From SVTX01 sp051867975 (GTDB taxonomy: Bacteria; Bacillota; Clostridia; Oscillospirales; CAG-272): a DNA stretch of 5,929 nt. Shown here piece after piece: positions 1-5,908 of the stretch (positions are counted from its first letter, which is position 1; the number at the start of each line of letters is the position of its first letter). The notes beneath the pieces are model-generated. The model had not been told where the DNA came from. It saw only the letters and a list, made by a program, of their open reading frames with translations, and searched no databases. The DNA is taken from the NCBI GenBank assembly GCA_051867975.1, contig JBJDZM010000100.1, positions 1 through 5,929 on the forward strand, given 5' to 3'. A program made the position numbers and the translations under genes.

Positions 1-73
1 TTGACTTCACGTCTTTTGAGCGTGCATTGCTCCGTGCTTCGCACTCCACGGGTTCAGAGTCAAGTTTGCTCAT
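1..73 (-). other. Open minus-strand reading frame running off the left edge; possible spurious ORF or repeat unit
   Basis: On the minus strand an ATG at 73-71 opens a stop-free frame of 24 codons that continues past the window edge, starting MSKLDSEPVECEARSNARSK. There is no Shine-Dalgarno sequence before it; the bases just upstream are the arm of the tRNA terminator. The DNA is rich in short inverted repeats: CCGTG (32-36) with CACGG (47-51), GTGC (34-37) with GCAC (41-44), and an imperfect tandem CGTGC at 21-25 and 33-37. This density suggests a structured or repeated element more than an ordinary gene. No protein domain is recognisable, and a real truncated gene cannot be excluded. Confidence 0.2.
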
Positions 74-76
74 GGC

Positions 77-118
77 AAAATAAAATGAGAGAACACGAGT
101 GCTCTCTCATTTTATTTT
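77..118 (-). terminator. Rho-independent terminator of the tRNA (symmetrical, possibly bidirectional)
   Basis: A perfect 16-bp inverted repeat pairs 77-92 with 103-118. After one mismatch (93/102) it continues as CAC (94-96) with GTG (99-101) around a two-base loop. The outer half of the stem is A/T-only, so either strand ends the hairpin in a T-rich run, as expected for a terminator that could work in both directions. Read on the minus strand it begins at the last A of the tRNA CCA, so it is positioned to end the tRNA transcript. Read on the plus strand it would block transcription from the left. Confidence 0.85.
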
Positions 119-194
119 GGTGGGCCATCAGGGACTCGAACCCCGGACCGACCGGTTATGAGCCGGTAGCTCTAACCAACTGAGCTAATGGCCC
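118..194 (-). tRNA. tRNA with anticodon CAT (elongator Met, or Ile2 after lysidine modification)
   Basis: The reverse complement folds as a complete 77-nt cloverleaf. It has a perfect 7-bp acceptor stem (GGGCCAT with ATGGCCC), D stem GCTC/GAGC, anticodon stem ACCGG/CCGGT with loop CTCATAA, a 5-nt variable loop, T stem CGGGG/CCCTG with one G-T pair and loop TTCGAGT, discriminator A and an encoded CCA (118-120). The anticodon is CAT. It is not the initiator, because position 1 pairs with position 72 and the anticodon stem lacks the three consecutive G-C pairs of tRNA-fMet. A CAT anticodon in an elongator tRNA can mean methionine, or isoleucine if TilS converts C34 to lysidine. The CTCATAA loop occurs in both types in Bacillota, so I leave the identity open with Met as the default label. 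It is a single isolated tRNA with its own promoter and terminator. Confidence 0.95.
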
Positions 195-226
195 GTTTAT
201 TTCAAACGGTGCCGCTTTGCGACGGC
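193..226 (-). promoter_or_regulatory. tRNA 5' leader with two small hairpins
   Basis: Between the predicted transcription start (about 226) and the mature tRNA end (194), the leader can form two stems. One pairs 193-198 with 204-209 (CCGTTT/AAACGG, 5-nt loop) and uses the first two G residues of the tRNA. The other pairs GCCG (211-214) with CGGC (223-226). The first would compete with the acceptor stem, so it may affect RNase P processing. That effect is inference; the pairing is visible. Confidence 0.4.
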
Positions 227-232
227 TTTAGT

Positions 233-261
233 ATTCTACCACTTTTGCTCTCACTTGTCAA
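233..261 (-). promoter_or_regulatory. Sigma-A type promoter of the tRNA
   Basis: Read on the minus strand there is a perfect -35 TTGACA (261-256), a 17-base spacer and a -10 TAGAAT (238-233) one mismatch from consensus. This predicts a start near 226, about 32 bases before the tRNA. The strength fits a stable-RNA gene. The flanking sequence further upstream (262-300 on the plus strand) is very A/T-rich, which could act as an UP element. Confidence 0.85.
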
Positions 262-380
262 TACCTTTTTTGAAAGTTTTTAATATTTTTTGTTTTTTTC
301 GTAGTTAGTCATAAAGACGGCAATGCGCAAATATGATGTACTACCGCAGATGCGGACAACCCATTTACACATACAAAAAA
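262..380. other. A/T-rich intergenic region between divergent tRNA and lipoprotein gene
   Basis: This gap must hold the plus-strand promoter of the lipoprotein gene, but I find no convincing -35/-10 pair. TTGAAA at 270-275 has no -10 at proper spacing, and TATGAT at 332-337 lacks a good -35. A tight CCGC/GCGG hairpin lies at 344-355. No riboswitch or small gene is recognisable. Confidence 0.4.
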
Positions 381-386
381 GGAGAG
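379..386 (+). promoter_or_regulatory. Ribosome-binding site of the lipoprotein gene
   Basis: AAGGAGAG lies with its GGAG core 6 bases before the ATG at 391. This fixes the start over the overlapping frame that begins at 333, which has no such site. Confidence 0.85.
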
Positions 387-390
387 AAAA

Positions 391-1218
391 ATGAAAAAGA
401 CAAGCAAAAGAATTTTAACAGTGATACTTTGCGCCGCCCTCACGTCAGCCTCGCTCGCATCCTGCACGGTCGGCGAGGGAAACGAAAAAAATCCGTCTGC
501 TCAAGGTACGCAAGGACAGCAATCGATTCAGACAGAGGTGTCGGGAGAGAGCCAAAATGTCGAAAGGCCCTCTTCCCCAAATTCGGATAGTTCTTCAAAC
601 GGCTCGCACGACATTCAGACAGACACGTACAAGGAGCAAATTTCCTATTACATGAATCTTACAGAGTCACTTCAAGCCGACCTCATTAAATTAAAGGAAG
701 AAAACTACATAGACGTATGTGAATATCAGATGCAGATAAAAACCCTTGAACAGACGATACAAGACCTCAAGGATACCATCGTATCAATGACGGAAAGCAT
801 AAATCCGCCCTCTTCCGATGGTATTCAGACGCCTCCAAACGACAATCTGTCCGTAAAGACCGAATACAAATACACAACGAGCAACGGAGAGGTCACGATA
901 ACCGAATACACGGGCAGCAGTCTTGATGTTGCAATTCCGTCGTTTATAAACGGCAATCCCGTCACGTGCATCGGCGAGGAGGCGTTCAAGGGAAAGCAGA
1001 TACGAAGCGTTGTTATACCTTCGGGTGTCAAAAAAATAGACTGGTTTGCCTTTTCGGGTTGCACGGCGCTTGAAAGCATTACAATACCTTCCTCCGTCAT
1101 GTCTGTCGGCTACGGGGCATTCGATTATTGCCCTAAAGCACTGACAGTCAAATGCAGTAAAAACTCTTACATCGAGGCGTACGCAAAAAGCTGGGGAATC
1201 AAGGTTTTGACCGAGTGA
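391..1218 (+). CDS. Secreted lipoprotein with coiled-coil stalk and C-terminal BspA-like leucine-rich repeats
   Basis: The 275-residue product starts with a classic lipoprotein signal: basic MKKTSKR, a hydrophobic core, and lipobox L22-A-S-C25. It should therefore be cleaved by signal peptidase II and anchored to the outer face of the membrane at Cys25. Residues 26-75 are a Ser/Gln/Asn/Gly-rich, probably disordered linker. Residues about 80-135 are helical with an unbroken heptad ladder (V109, Y112, I116, L119, I123, L126, I130, M133), predicting a coiled coil that probably dimerises or trimerises. After a Pro/Ser hinge (138-152), residues about 160-275 form a beta-rich start and two to three BspA-type (LRR_5) repeats. 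The repeat signatures are IGEEAF, IPSGVKKI, FAFSGC, IPSSV and YGAFDYC, and the protein ends with the AYAKSWGIKV cap typical of such arrays, so it appears complete. LRR_5 proteins are often surface binding proteins, but the ligand here is unknown. It is monocistronic, with a terminator about 95 bases downstream, and it converges on the rhamnosidase operon, so a functional link is not supported. Confidence 0.9.
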   Translation: MKKTSKRILTVILCAALTSASLASCTVGEGNEKNPSAQGTQGQQSIQTEVSGESQNVERPSSPNSDSSSNGSHDIQTDTYKEQISYYMNLTESLQADLIKLKEENYIDVCEYQMQIKTLEQTIQDLKDTIVSMTESINPPSSDGIQTPPNDNLSVKTEYKYTTSNGEVTITEYTGSSLDVAIPSFINGNPVTCIGEEAFKGKQIRSVVIPSGVKKIDWFAFSGCTALESITIPSSVMSVGYGAFDYCPKALTVKCSKNSYIEAYAKSWGIKVLTE

Positions 1219-1310
1219 GATATTAATTATCCTCAGGTGTGCCGGTCATAAAATTCAACTATTGAAGGAGCCGTGCTTCTTCTCGTAATATAAACAGGTA
1301 CTCCTTTTGG

Positions 1311-1346
1311 AAATGCCCGACTGCACAAAAGCATCGTCGGGCATTT
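1311..1346 (+). terminator. Rho-independent terminator of the lipoprotein gene
   Basis: A perfect 11-bp stem pairs AAATGCCCGAC (1311-1321) with GTCGGGCATTT (1336-1346). Inside it TGC (1322-1324) can also pair with GCA (1331-1333), leaving a small ACAAAA loop and a TC bulge. On the plus strand it is followed by ATTATTT, a modest T-rich tail. On the minus strand the stem ends in only three T, so its use by the rhamnosidase operon is possible but weaker. Confidence 0.8.
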
Positions 1347-1426
1347 ATTATTTCCCACGCCGACAGTTTGCGTCGTTTTTTCTCTTATCGATAAAAACAC
1401 CTCGTCTCTCTTCGTTTTCATACGTC

Positions 1427-1442
1427 ATAGGCTTTTACCTAT
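1427..1442 (-). terminator. Small hairpin after the rhamnosidase stop codon
   Basis: ATAGG (1427-1431) pairs with CCTAT (1438-1442) around a 6-base loop, starting 11 bases after the minus-strand stop. No T-run follows on the minus strand, so it may be an RNA 3'-end stabiliser or nothing. It is not a convincing terminator alone. Confidence 0.25.
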
Positions 1443-1452
1443 CGTCAGATAC

Positions 1453-4011
1453 TCACTCCTCAAATGAATATTCGCCACAGTATACAGTCTTATTTCCCTT
1501 CGGCAATACGATCTGTGCCGTGCAGTTGCAGGGTATTTTGACCGAATAAACCGTTTTGCCGTCCTTTTTCTCCCAGCCTGCCTCGCAAAGTCCGTATACG
1601 CTTTGATAGCTTGCCTTGGCGCAGGTCACGCTGCCTCCGACGATCGGTTTTATGATAAATCTGTTTTCGCCGTCGACCTTAATTCCGCACATTGAGCCTA
1701 TCAGCCACTCGCACAGCGCGCCTTTGGAATAATGATTCAAGGATGCTATTCCTCTGTCGCTCGTCATATTGCCTTCCCACGATTCCCAAATGGTCGTCGC
1801 ATTATTTTTAGGCATGTAGAGCCAACCCGGACACTCCTCGTTTTCAAGCAATTTATAGGCGTATTCGACATTGAGACCTGCAAGCACGTCCAAAATAAAC
1901 GGTGTCGAGAGGAAGCCCGTGCCGAGCCGCCAGCCGTAATTCTCCATTGCATTGATAAGCCGTTGCTTCGCGAATTTCTCCTGCTCCTCGTTCAACAGTC
2001 CCATATAAAGCGGACGGACGAGCTTTGCCTGTCTGTCCGTATCGAGGGTGAATTTTTCTTTGGTTACAAGCTCCTGATACGCCCTTTTTGCTCCCTCGCT
2101 GTATTCTTTTATTCTTTCGAGACGCGTATCTCGCACTTTGCCGAGAATGTCCGCAATTTCAAGCACGTGCTTTAATGTGAAATAGGTATAAGCCGTCGAT
2201 TCTTCCGGGTGAGGCGCGGCAAAATCAAACCACTGAAACGCGCACACGTCGTTTGGCTCTGCCCATTCGCCGTAGGACTGACCGCAGTTGACCGCATACC
2301 TTCTGTTCTTATGCGAGAGGTGCATGGGCTTTGCATAAGGTCCGCCCCATTTTCCGGCGCGCCTTATCATAAAGTCAGCATACTTTAACATTCCATCGTA
2401 ATTTTCTTCCAGGATACGCTTATCGCCGTACTTCTTATAATAATAGTAAGGAATATATACGCCTGCGCACGCCCAACCGACCGAGCCGTTCATTACCCAC
2501 ATGAACCAATCCTCATTGGCAAACGGAGCGATCTGCGGAAGTCGTCCGCTTTTCCATTGCCTGTCGTAAATATCTCTGACGTGCTTTCTCGCAAACGCGG
2601 CGTAATCCGCAAGATATGACGCCGTATTGAAAAACAACTGACTGTCTCCCGTCCAACCCATTCGCTCGCGCGTGGGGCAGTCGGACGGAATATCCGTGGA
2701 ATTGCTTTTCAGCGACCAAAGCGTATTTTTATAGAATTGATTTATTAGAGGATGCGAACAAATAAATGTCGAGGTTTGCTCAAACGCACTGTAAACGGCG
2801 ATTGCGGAAAAGTCATCCTTTTCAAAAGGAGCGTCACTCTCCACCTGTGCATACTGAAAACCGCCGTAGAAAAATTTTGGCTTGTATTCGTTTACGCCTT
2901 CCTTGCACGTATAGGTAAATTCCTGCAGAGGCGTGCGCTTGCCTTTATGTACGCACTGCACGTTTTCAAGCGTGAGTTCGCCGTTCTTGTCCAGCATTTC
3001 TCCGAGCACGACACGGATCTTATCGCCCTTGTGAGCATTAAGTCGGAATGAGATATAACCCGAAAGATTTTGAGGGAATTTAAGCACCTTTTTGCCCGAC
3101 GGAGTTATTATCATCTCTTCGGGGGTAAAGACTTCCCTTTCCTTTACCTGCACGTTATTCGACGCGGTGAGATTAGCCGAAAATCTCACTTCCCTCGCCT
3201 TGCCGCCGTACGACGGCAACTTATTTGCGTTTACTCTTTCCCCGTCCTTGAGGTCTGCAAACTCAATTTCGCCGTCATTGCTCCACGCCCAGCTTCCGTC
3301 CGTGCAGATCGAAGTAATATTTCCTTCCGTACCGACAAGTTCGAGCTGTGCGATAAGTTTCGTCTGCTTGCCGTATGTGTTCGTTCTGCCCTTAGCGCCG
3401 CTCGATCCGCGGTACCAGCCGTCGGCAAGCTCTACGGTTATTTCGTTGTTTTCGTTTTTTATCAAATCGGTTACGTCGTAGACTTGATACTGTATGCGCT
3501 TATTATAATCGGTTGAGCCGGGCGCAAGTATAAATTCGCCCGCTCTCTGCCCATTGAGCCTTGCCTCATAAAGTCCGCATGCGGATATATACAGCCTTGC
3601 ACTTTTAATGCTCGCGGCGGAAAAAGTCTTTTTGAAGCAGTCTGCGTGGTAGCGGCGGTTTTTCTTCGGTGAATAATCGCCAGCGATCCATTTGGCTTTC
3701 CAATCGTCTGCGCAGAGCAAGCCGACCTCGAAAAACGCCGAAACGCTCTCGCCCTCTGTATCGTCTTCGTCCCAAAGGGTAACGCTCCACTCGACGCGCT
3801 GTCGGGAAGAGAGCTTTTCGGGGTAATCTGCGTGCATACTGTCAGAACAGACTTTTCCGCTGTCCCATACCGTCTCGCCGTCCGTCTTTGCTGTTATTCT
3901 GTAAGCCGTCTGCTTTGTGCCGCCTTGACAATTCCACATAAGACGAGGGCTTTCCGTGTCTATCCCCACGGGATCTATTAAGTATTCAGTTCTTAAATTG
4001 ATTGCCTTCAT
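1453..4011 (-). CDS. Alpha-L-rhamnosidase, GH78 family, cytoplasmic
   Basis: This 852-residue enzyme should hydrolyse terminal alpha-L-rhamnosides by the inverting GH78 mechanism. The N-terminus (LRTEYLIDPVGIDTESPRLM, 6-25) is the usual opening of bacterial GH78 proteins. It is followed by a beta-sandwich region to about 105, a Bac_rhamnosid_N-like region about 120-290 (GLYEARLNGQ, PGSTDYNKRIQY), a second beta domain about 300-405 (LSGYISFRL, FFYGGFQYAQV), the (alpha/alpha)6 catalytic barrel about 410-765, and a C-terminal beta domain about 770-852. The hallmark DCPTRERMGWTGD occupies 444-456. By comparison with the well-studied Bacillus sp. GL1 RhaB, D444, E449 (general acid) and D456 are the conserved acidic residues, and E743 in IWESWEG is the expected base; all are present. 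There is no signal peptide or membrane segment, so it acts inside the cell on imported substrate. The ATG at 4011 lies 13 bases after the symporter stop. Only a weak CGGG precedes it, which suggests translational coupling. The substrate (rhamno-oligosaccharide or plant glycoside) cannot be read from sequence. Confidence 0.95.
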   Translation of the reverse strand: MKAINLRTEYLIDPVGIDTESPRLMWNCQGGTKQTAYRITAKTDGETVWDSGKVCSDSMHADYPEKLSSRQRVEWSVTLWDEDDTEGESVSAFFEVGLLCADDWKAKWIAGDYSPKKNRRYHADCFKKTFSAASIKSARLYISACGLYEARLNGQRAGEFILAPGSTDYNKRIQYQVYDVTDLIKNENNEITVELADGWYRGSSGAKGRTNTYGKQTKLIAQLELVGTEGNITSICTDGSWAWSNDGEIEFADLKDGERVNANKLPSYGGKAREVRFSANLTASNNVQVKEREVFTPEEMIITPSGKKVLKFPQNLSGYISFRLNAHKGDKIRVVLGEMLDKNGELTLENVQCVHKGKRTPLQEFTYTCKEGVNEYKPKFFYGGFQYAQVESDAPFEKDDFSAIAVYSAFEQTSTFICSHPLINQFYKNTLWSLKSNSTDIPSDCPTRERMGWTGDSQLFFNTASYLADYAAFARKHVRDIYDRQWKSGRLPQIAPFANEDWFMWVMNGSVGWACAGVYIPYYYYKKYGDKRILEENYDGMLKYADFMIRRAGKWGGPYAKPMHLSHKNRRYAVNCGQSYGEWAEPNDVCAFQWFDFAAPHPEESTAYTYFTLKHVLEIADILGKVRDTRLERIKEYSEGAKRAYQELVTKEKFTLDTDRQAKLVRPLYMGLLNEEQEKFAKQRLINAMENYGWRLGTGFLSTPFILDVLAGLNVEYAYKLLENEECPGWLYMPKNNATTIWESWEGNMTSDRGIASLNHYSKGALCEWLIGSMCGIKVDGENRFIIKPIVGGSVTCAKASYQSVYGLCEAGWEKKDGKTVYSVKIPCNCTAQIVLPKGNKTVYCGEYSFEE

Positions 4012-4024
4012 TTTTTATTACCCG

Positions 4025-5890
4025 TTAATTCTGTTTTGCCGCAAGCTCGGCTTGTATTTTTGCATAATATGCCTCGCCCTTTTCAAGCTCCACCGTCCAC
4101 AATGCGTCCTCACGTGCCTTGCGTTTTTGCGCCTTTTCTTCACGCGCCTTGCGCTGTTCGGGCGTAAGACGGGCAAGTTTAGCCGCGTGTCTTTCTTCGG
4201 CTTGCTTTGCCTTAGCCTCTGCCTTTTCTTCTGCTTTGCGTTTCTTTTCGGCTTGCTTTGCTCTGCTTTCAGTTACTTGCTTATCGTGCTTTTCAAGTTC
4301 CTCTTCGTAATTCAAACCCTTCTTTTTACATTTGACCTTTAATTCCTCGGCAAAAATACTTTCGCTCTCCTCCAAAAAGTTCTTTTCGTCGATTTCCGCC
4401 TGGATTTCGGGAGAAATCCATTCTTCACCTCTTGCTTCGCAAATTGCCTTCTGGCGCTGCCTAATCATTGCTTGCTTGCGAGAAATGGTCTTTTCAACCG
4501 ACAGGAATATCAAAAGTCCTGCAAGCACAAGTCCCGTAATCGTTTCAAGCCCAACAAATGCGAAGGTTATTACGTTTTTAACCATCTGACTCTGCTCTGC
4601 GGCGACCGTTACGCCGTCGATAAGTTCGGGTGCTACGTACCCCGCACCCGAAAGCATGGCGTTGAAGATTGAAGTCGCCAATCCGCCCAAACAACAAGCG
4701 ATAATACCGTATATCGACATTGCCGTACCGTCGCACCGTATGCCGCTTTTCCATTCCAAATGATCCAGTCCATCGGCAAACAATGCCATAAAAACATAAG
4801 CGCAAGGCAGACCGCCGATATTTTTTATAAACTGCCCGACAAGCACGACATAAAGATTTGTCGGTGCTATCCAACATATCGCACTTCCCAAGGTGTAAAG
4901 CAAAAATCCTACAAGAGTGATGTTGCGTTTGCCGAATTTCTTTGCAAGCGGCCATACGGCAAATATGCCGATCCCCATAGGAATACCACCGAGAACGGAT
5001 ACAAGCGTTTGCGTGATTCCATCGTTATAGGTGCCCAAAACATAATTGCAATAATAAACCAGCCCCAGGTTTTTTATTGAGCTTGCAAGCAGATAGATCA
5101 GAAAGTAAAGGAATGTGACAATCATATACTTATCGGAAAGCACGATTTTTAGCTGTGTCAGAAATGGCGTATTTTTCTCATTCGTGTTTCCGAGTTCTTC
5201 AGTTACGCGTTCTTTCGTGAAGTAATACTCAAGTAATGTAAGCGGCAAAGCAATAATTGACAATACACACATTACGATAATCCACAACGATTTGTCCACG
5301 CCGAGCATAGGCATGATCACCATGGGAAACACAAGTGCTACAATGATTCCGCTCATCATGATCGTGGAAATCTGATTGAATACCGAAAGCCCGCCCCGTT
5401 GAACCGTGTTCCTCGTCGAAAGCGGACACATAAGGTTGTGACTCATATTGTAAATTGTGTAAGCAAATGAATAGAACAAATTGTAAGAGATCATTACCCA
5501 TGCTACCTGCAAGCCAACGCTTCCGCTCGGCACGATAAAGAGCAATATGCCCGTTATTGTAAGAAGGGGCGCAGAAAGCAACAGCCATGGACGAGCCTTG
5601 CCCTGTTTGGTTTTGGTTCTGTCGATGATGTATCCCATCACGACATTTGTTACGGCATCGACAATTTTGGATACGACAGGAAACATGATTAAAAATGCGC
5701 CACCCCATACCGTTGTAAGTTTCAGAACATCGGTATAGTAGACATTCAAATATGTCGCAAGCACGGCGTTCAAAAGAAGCGCACCGCAGGGGCCAAGTAA
5801 ATACCCAAGCCACTTTTCCTTGCCCTCTACATTCTTTGAGTGAATGCGGCTGTTAAAGATTCGCCCTGACAACAATTTCCTCTTTTCCAT
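4025..5890 (-). CDS. GPH-family (MelB-type) glycoside symporter with long charged cytoplasmic C-terminal tail
   Basis: This 621-residue membrane protein belongs to the glycoside-pentoside-hexuronide:cation symporter branch of the MFS. About twelve hydrophobic segments are visible at roughly 27-52, 61-86, 102-121, 127-150, 173-195, 200-222, 255-275, 291-311, 322-342, 345-371, 388-412 and 438-465. Family signatures are NVYYTDV (49-55), the VDAVTN-VVMG segment (77-86) and the loop RTKTKQGKARPW (91-102). GPH members are usually about 450-500 residues; the extra length here is a tail from about 466 to 621. That tail has an acidic/aromatic first half (ARGEEWISPEIQAEIDE) and an Ala/Lys/Glu/Arg-rich second half that should form a long helix or coiled coil. 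The MelB cation residue D55 is kept as D78, but N82 and N148 stand where MelB has D59 and D124. It precedes a GH78 rhamnosidase in the same operon, so a rhamnoside is the likely cargo. The ATG at 5890 is supported by AAGGAGG 11 bases upstream and an in-frame TAA two codons before it. Confidence 0.92.
   Translation of the reverse strand: MEKRKLLSGRIFNSRIHSKNVEGKEKWLGYLLGPCGALLLNAVLATYLNVYYTDVLKLTTVWGGAFLIMFPVVSKIVDAVTNVVMGYIIDRTKTKQGKARPWLLLSAPLLTITGILLFIVPSGSVGLQVAWVMISYNLFYSFAYTIYNMSHNLMCPLSTRNTVQRGGLSVFNQISTIMMSGIIVALVFPMVIMPMLGVDKSLWIIVMCVLSIIALPLTLLEYYFTKERVTEELGNTNEKNTPFLTQLKIVLSDKYMIVTFLYFLIYLLASSIKNLGLVYYCNYVLGTYNDGITQTLVSVLGGIPMGIGIFAVWPLAKKFGKRNITLVGFLLYTLGSAICWIAPTNLYVVLVGQFIKNIGGLPCAYVFMALFADGLDHLEWKSGIRCDGTAMSIYGIIACCLGGLATSIFNAMLSGAGYVAPELIDGVTVAAEQSQMVKNVITFAFVGLETITGLVLAGLLIFLSVEKTISRKQAMIRQRQKAICEARGEEWISPEIQAEIDEKNFLEESESIFAEELKVKCKKKGLNYEEELEKHDKQVTESRAKQAEKKRKAEEKAEAKAKQAEERHAAKLARLTPEQRKAREEKAQKRKAREDALWTVELEKGEAYYAKIQAELAAKQN
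4028..4495 (-). other. Coiled-coil-like tail region of the symporter with internal DNA repeats
   Basis: This codes for residues about 466-621. It is low-complexity and highly charged from about residue 515 on. A 15-base direct repeat (TTCGGCTTGCTTTGC on the plus strand, 4196-4210 and 4247-4261) encodes AKQAE twice, 17 residues apart (544 and 561), and RKARE recurs at 580 and 590. The pattern suggests growth by local duplication. The reading frame is intact throughout. Confidence 0.7.
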
Positions 5891-5901
5891 AGCTTACTTT
5901 T

Positions 5902-5908
5902 CCTCCTT
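5902..5908 (-). promoter_or_regulatory. Strong ribosome-binding site of the symporter gene
   Basis: On the minus strand AAGGAGG lies 11 bases before the ATG at 5890, a slightly long spacing. A TAA overlaps its left side (TAAGGAGG, frame ending ACC GAA AAA TAA), and a second frame ends in TAA at 5896-5894. Either could be the stop of an upstream gene cut off by the window edge. No promoter is visible in 5891-5929. Confidence 0.8.

Larger units (their letters stand above)
1219..1452. other. Non-coding gap between convergent genes
   Basis: I see no gene here. It holds the terminator at 1311-1346. Weaker features are a stem at 1216-1235 (TGAGATA with TATCCTCA, one bulge), a possible second weak plus-strand terminator (ACGC/GCGT around 1357-1373 followed by six T), a 10-bp palindrome TTATCGATAA at 1385-1394, and the ATAGG/CCTAT hairpin at 1427-1442. 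A frame of 62 codons on the minus strand (1233-1421) crosses the terminator, lacks a ribosome site and is not credible. Confidence 0.6.

Noticed and set aside
1..183. Plus-strand frame of 60 codons ending in a WAIRDSNPGPTGYEPVALTN-like sequence
   Set aside because: Its second half is the antisense of the tRNA and its middle is the terminator hairpin; this is a familiar spurious translation of tRNA antisense.
333..590. 85-codon plus-strand frame overlapping the lipoprotein start
   Set aside because: It has no ribosome site. The AAGGAGAG and the signal peptide support the start at 391 in the other frame.
1264..1293. GAAGGAG followed by GTG CTT CTT CTC GTA ATA TAA, resembling a Leu/Val/Ile leader peptide before a hairpin
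   Set aside because: The spacing from GGAG to GTG is only two bases, and no plus-strand biosynthetic gene follows the hairpin, so attenuation has no target.
1233..1421. 62-codon minus-strand frame in the convergent gap
   Set aside because: It spans the 1311-1346 terminator stem, has no ribosome-binding site and shows no recognisable protein character.
1732..2175. 147-codon plus-strand frame antisense to the rhamnosidase, and similar plus-strand frames at 2752-3051, 3070-3516 and 3956-4342
   Set aside because: They are shadows of the GH78 and symporter genes, whose motifs and lengths are unambiguous on the minus strand.
4196..4261. Two 15-base direct repeats, considered as a mobile-element or CRISPR signal
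   Set aside because: There are only two copies, spaced 51 bases in frame and encoding AKQAE in a low-complexity helix, so they are coding repeats.
5229..5813. 194-codon minus-strand frame inside the symporter gene
   Set aside because: It is an out-of-frame shadow; the symporter frame carries the membrane segments and family motifs through the same bases.
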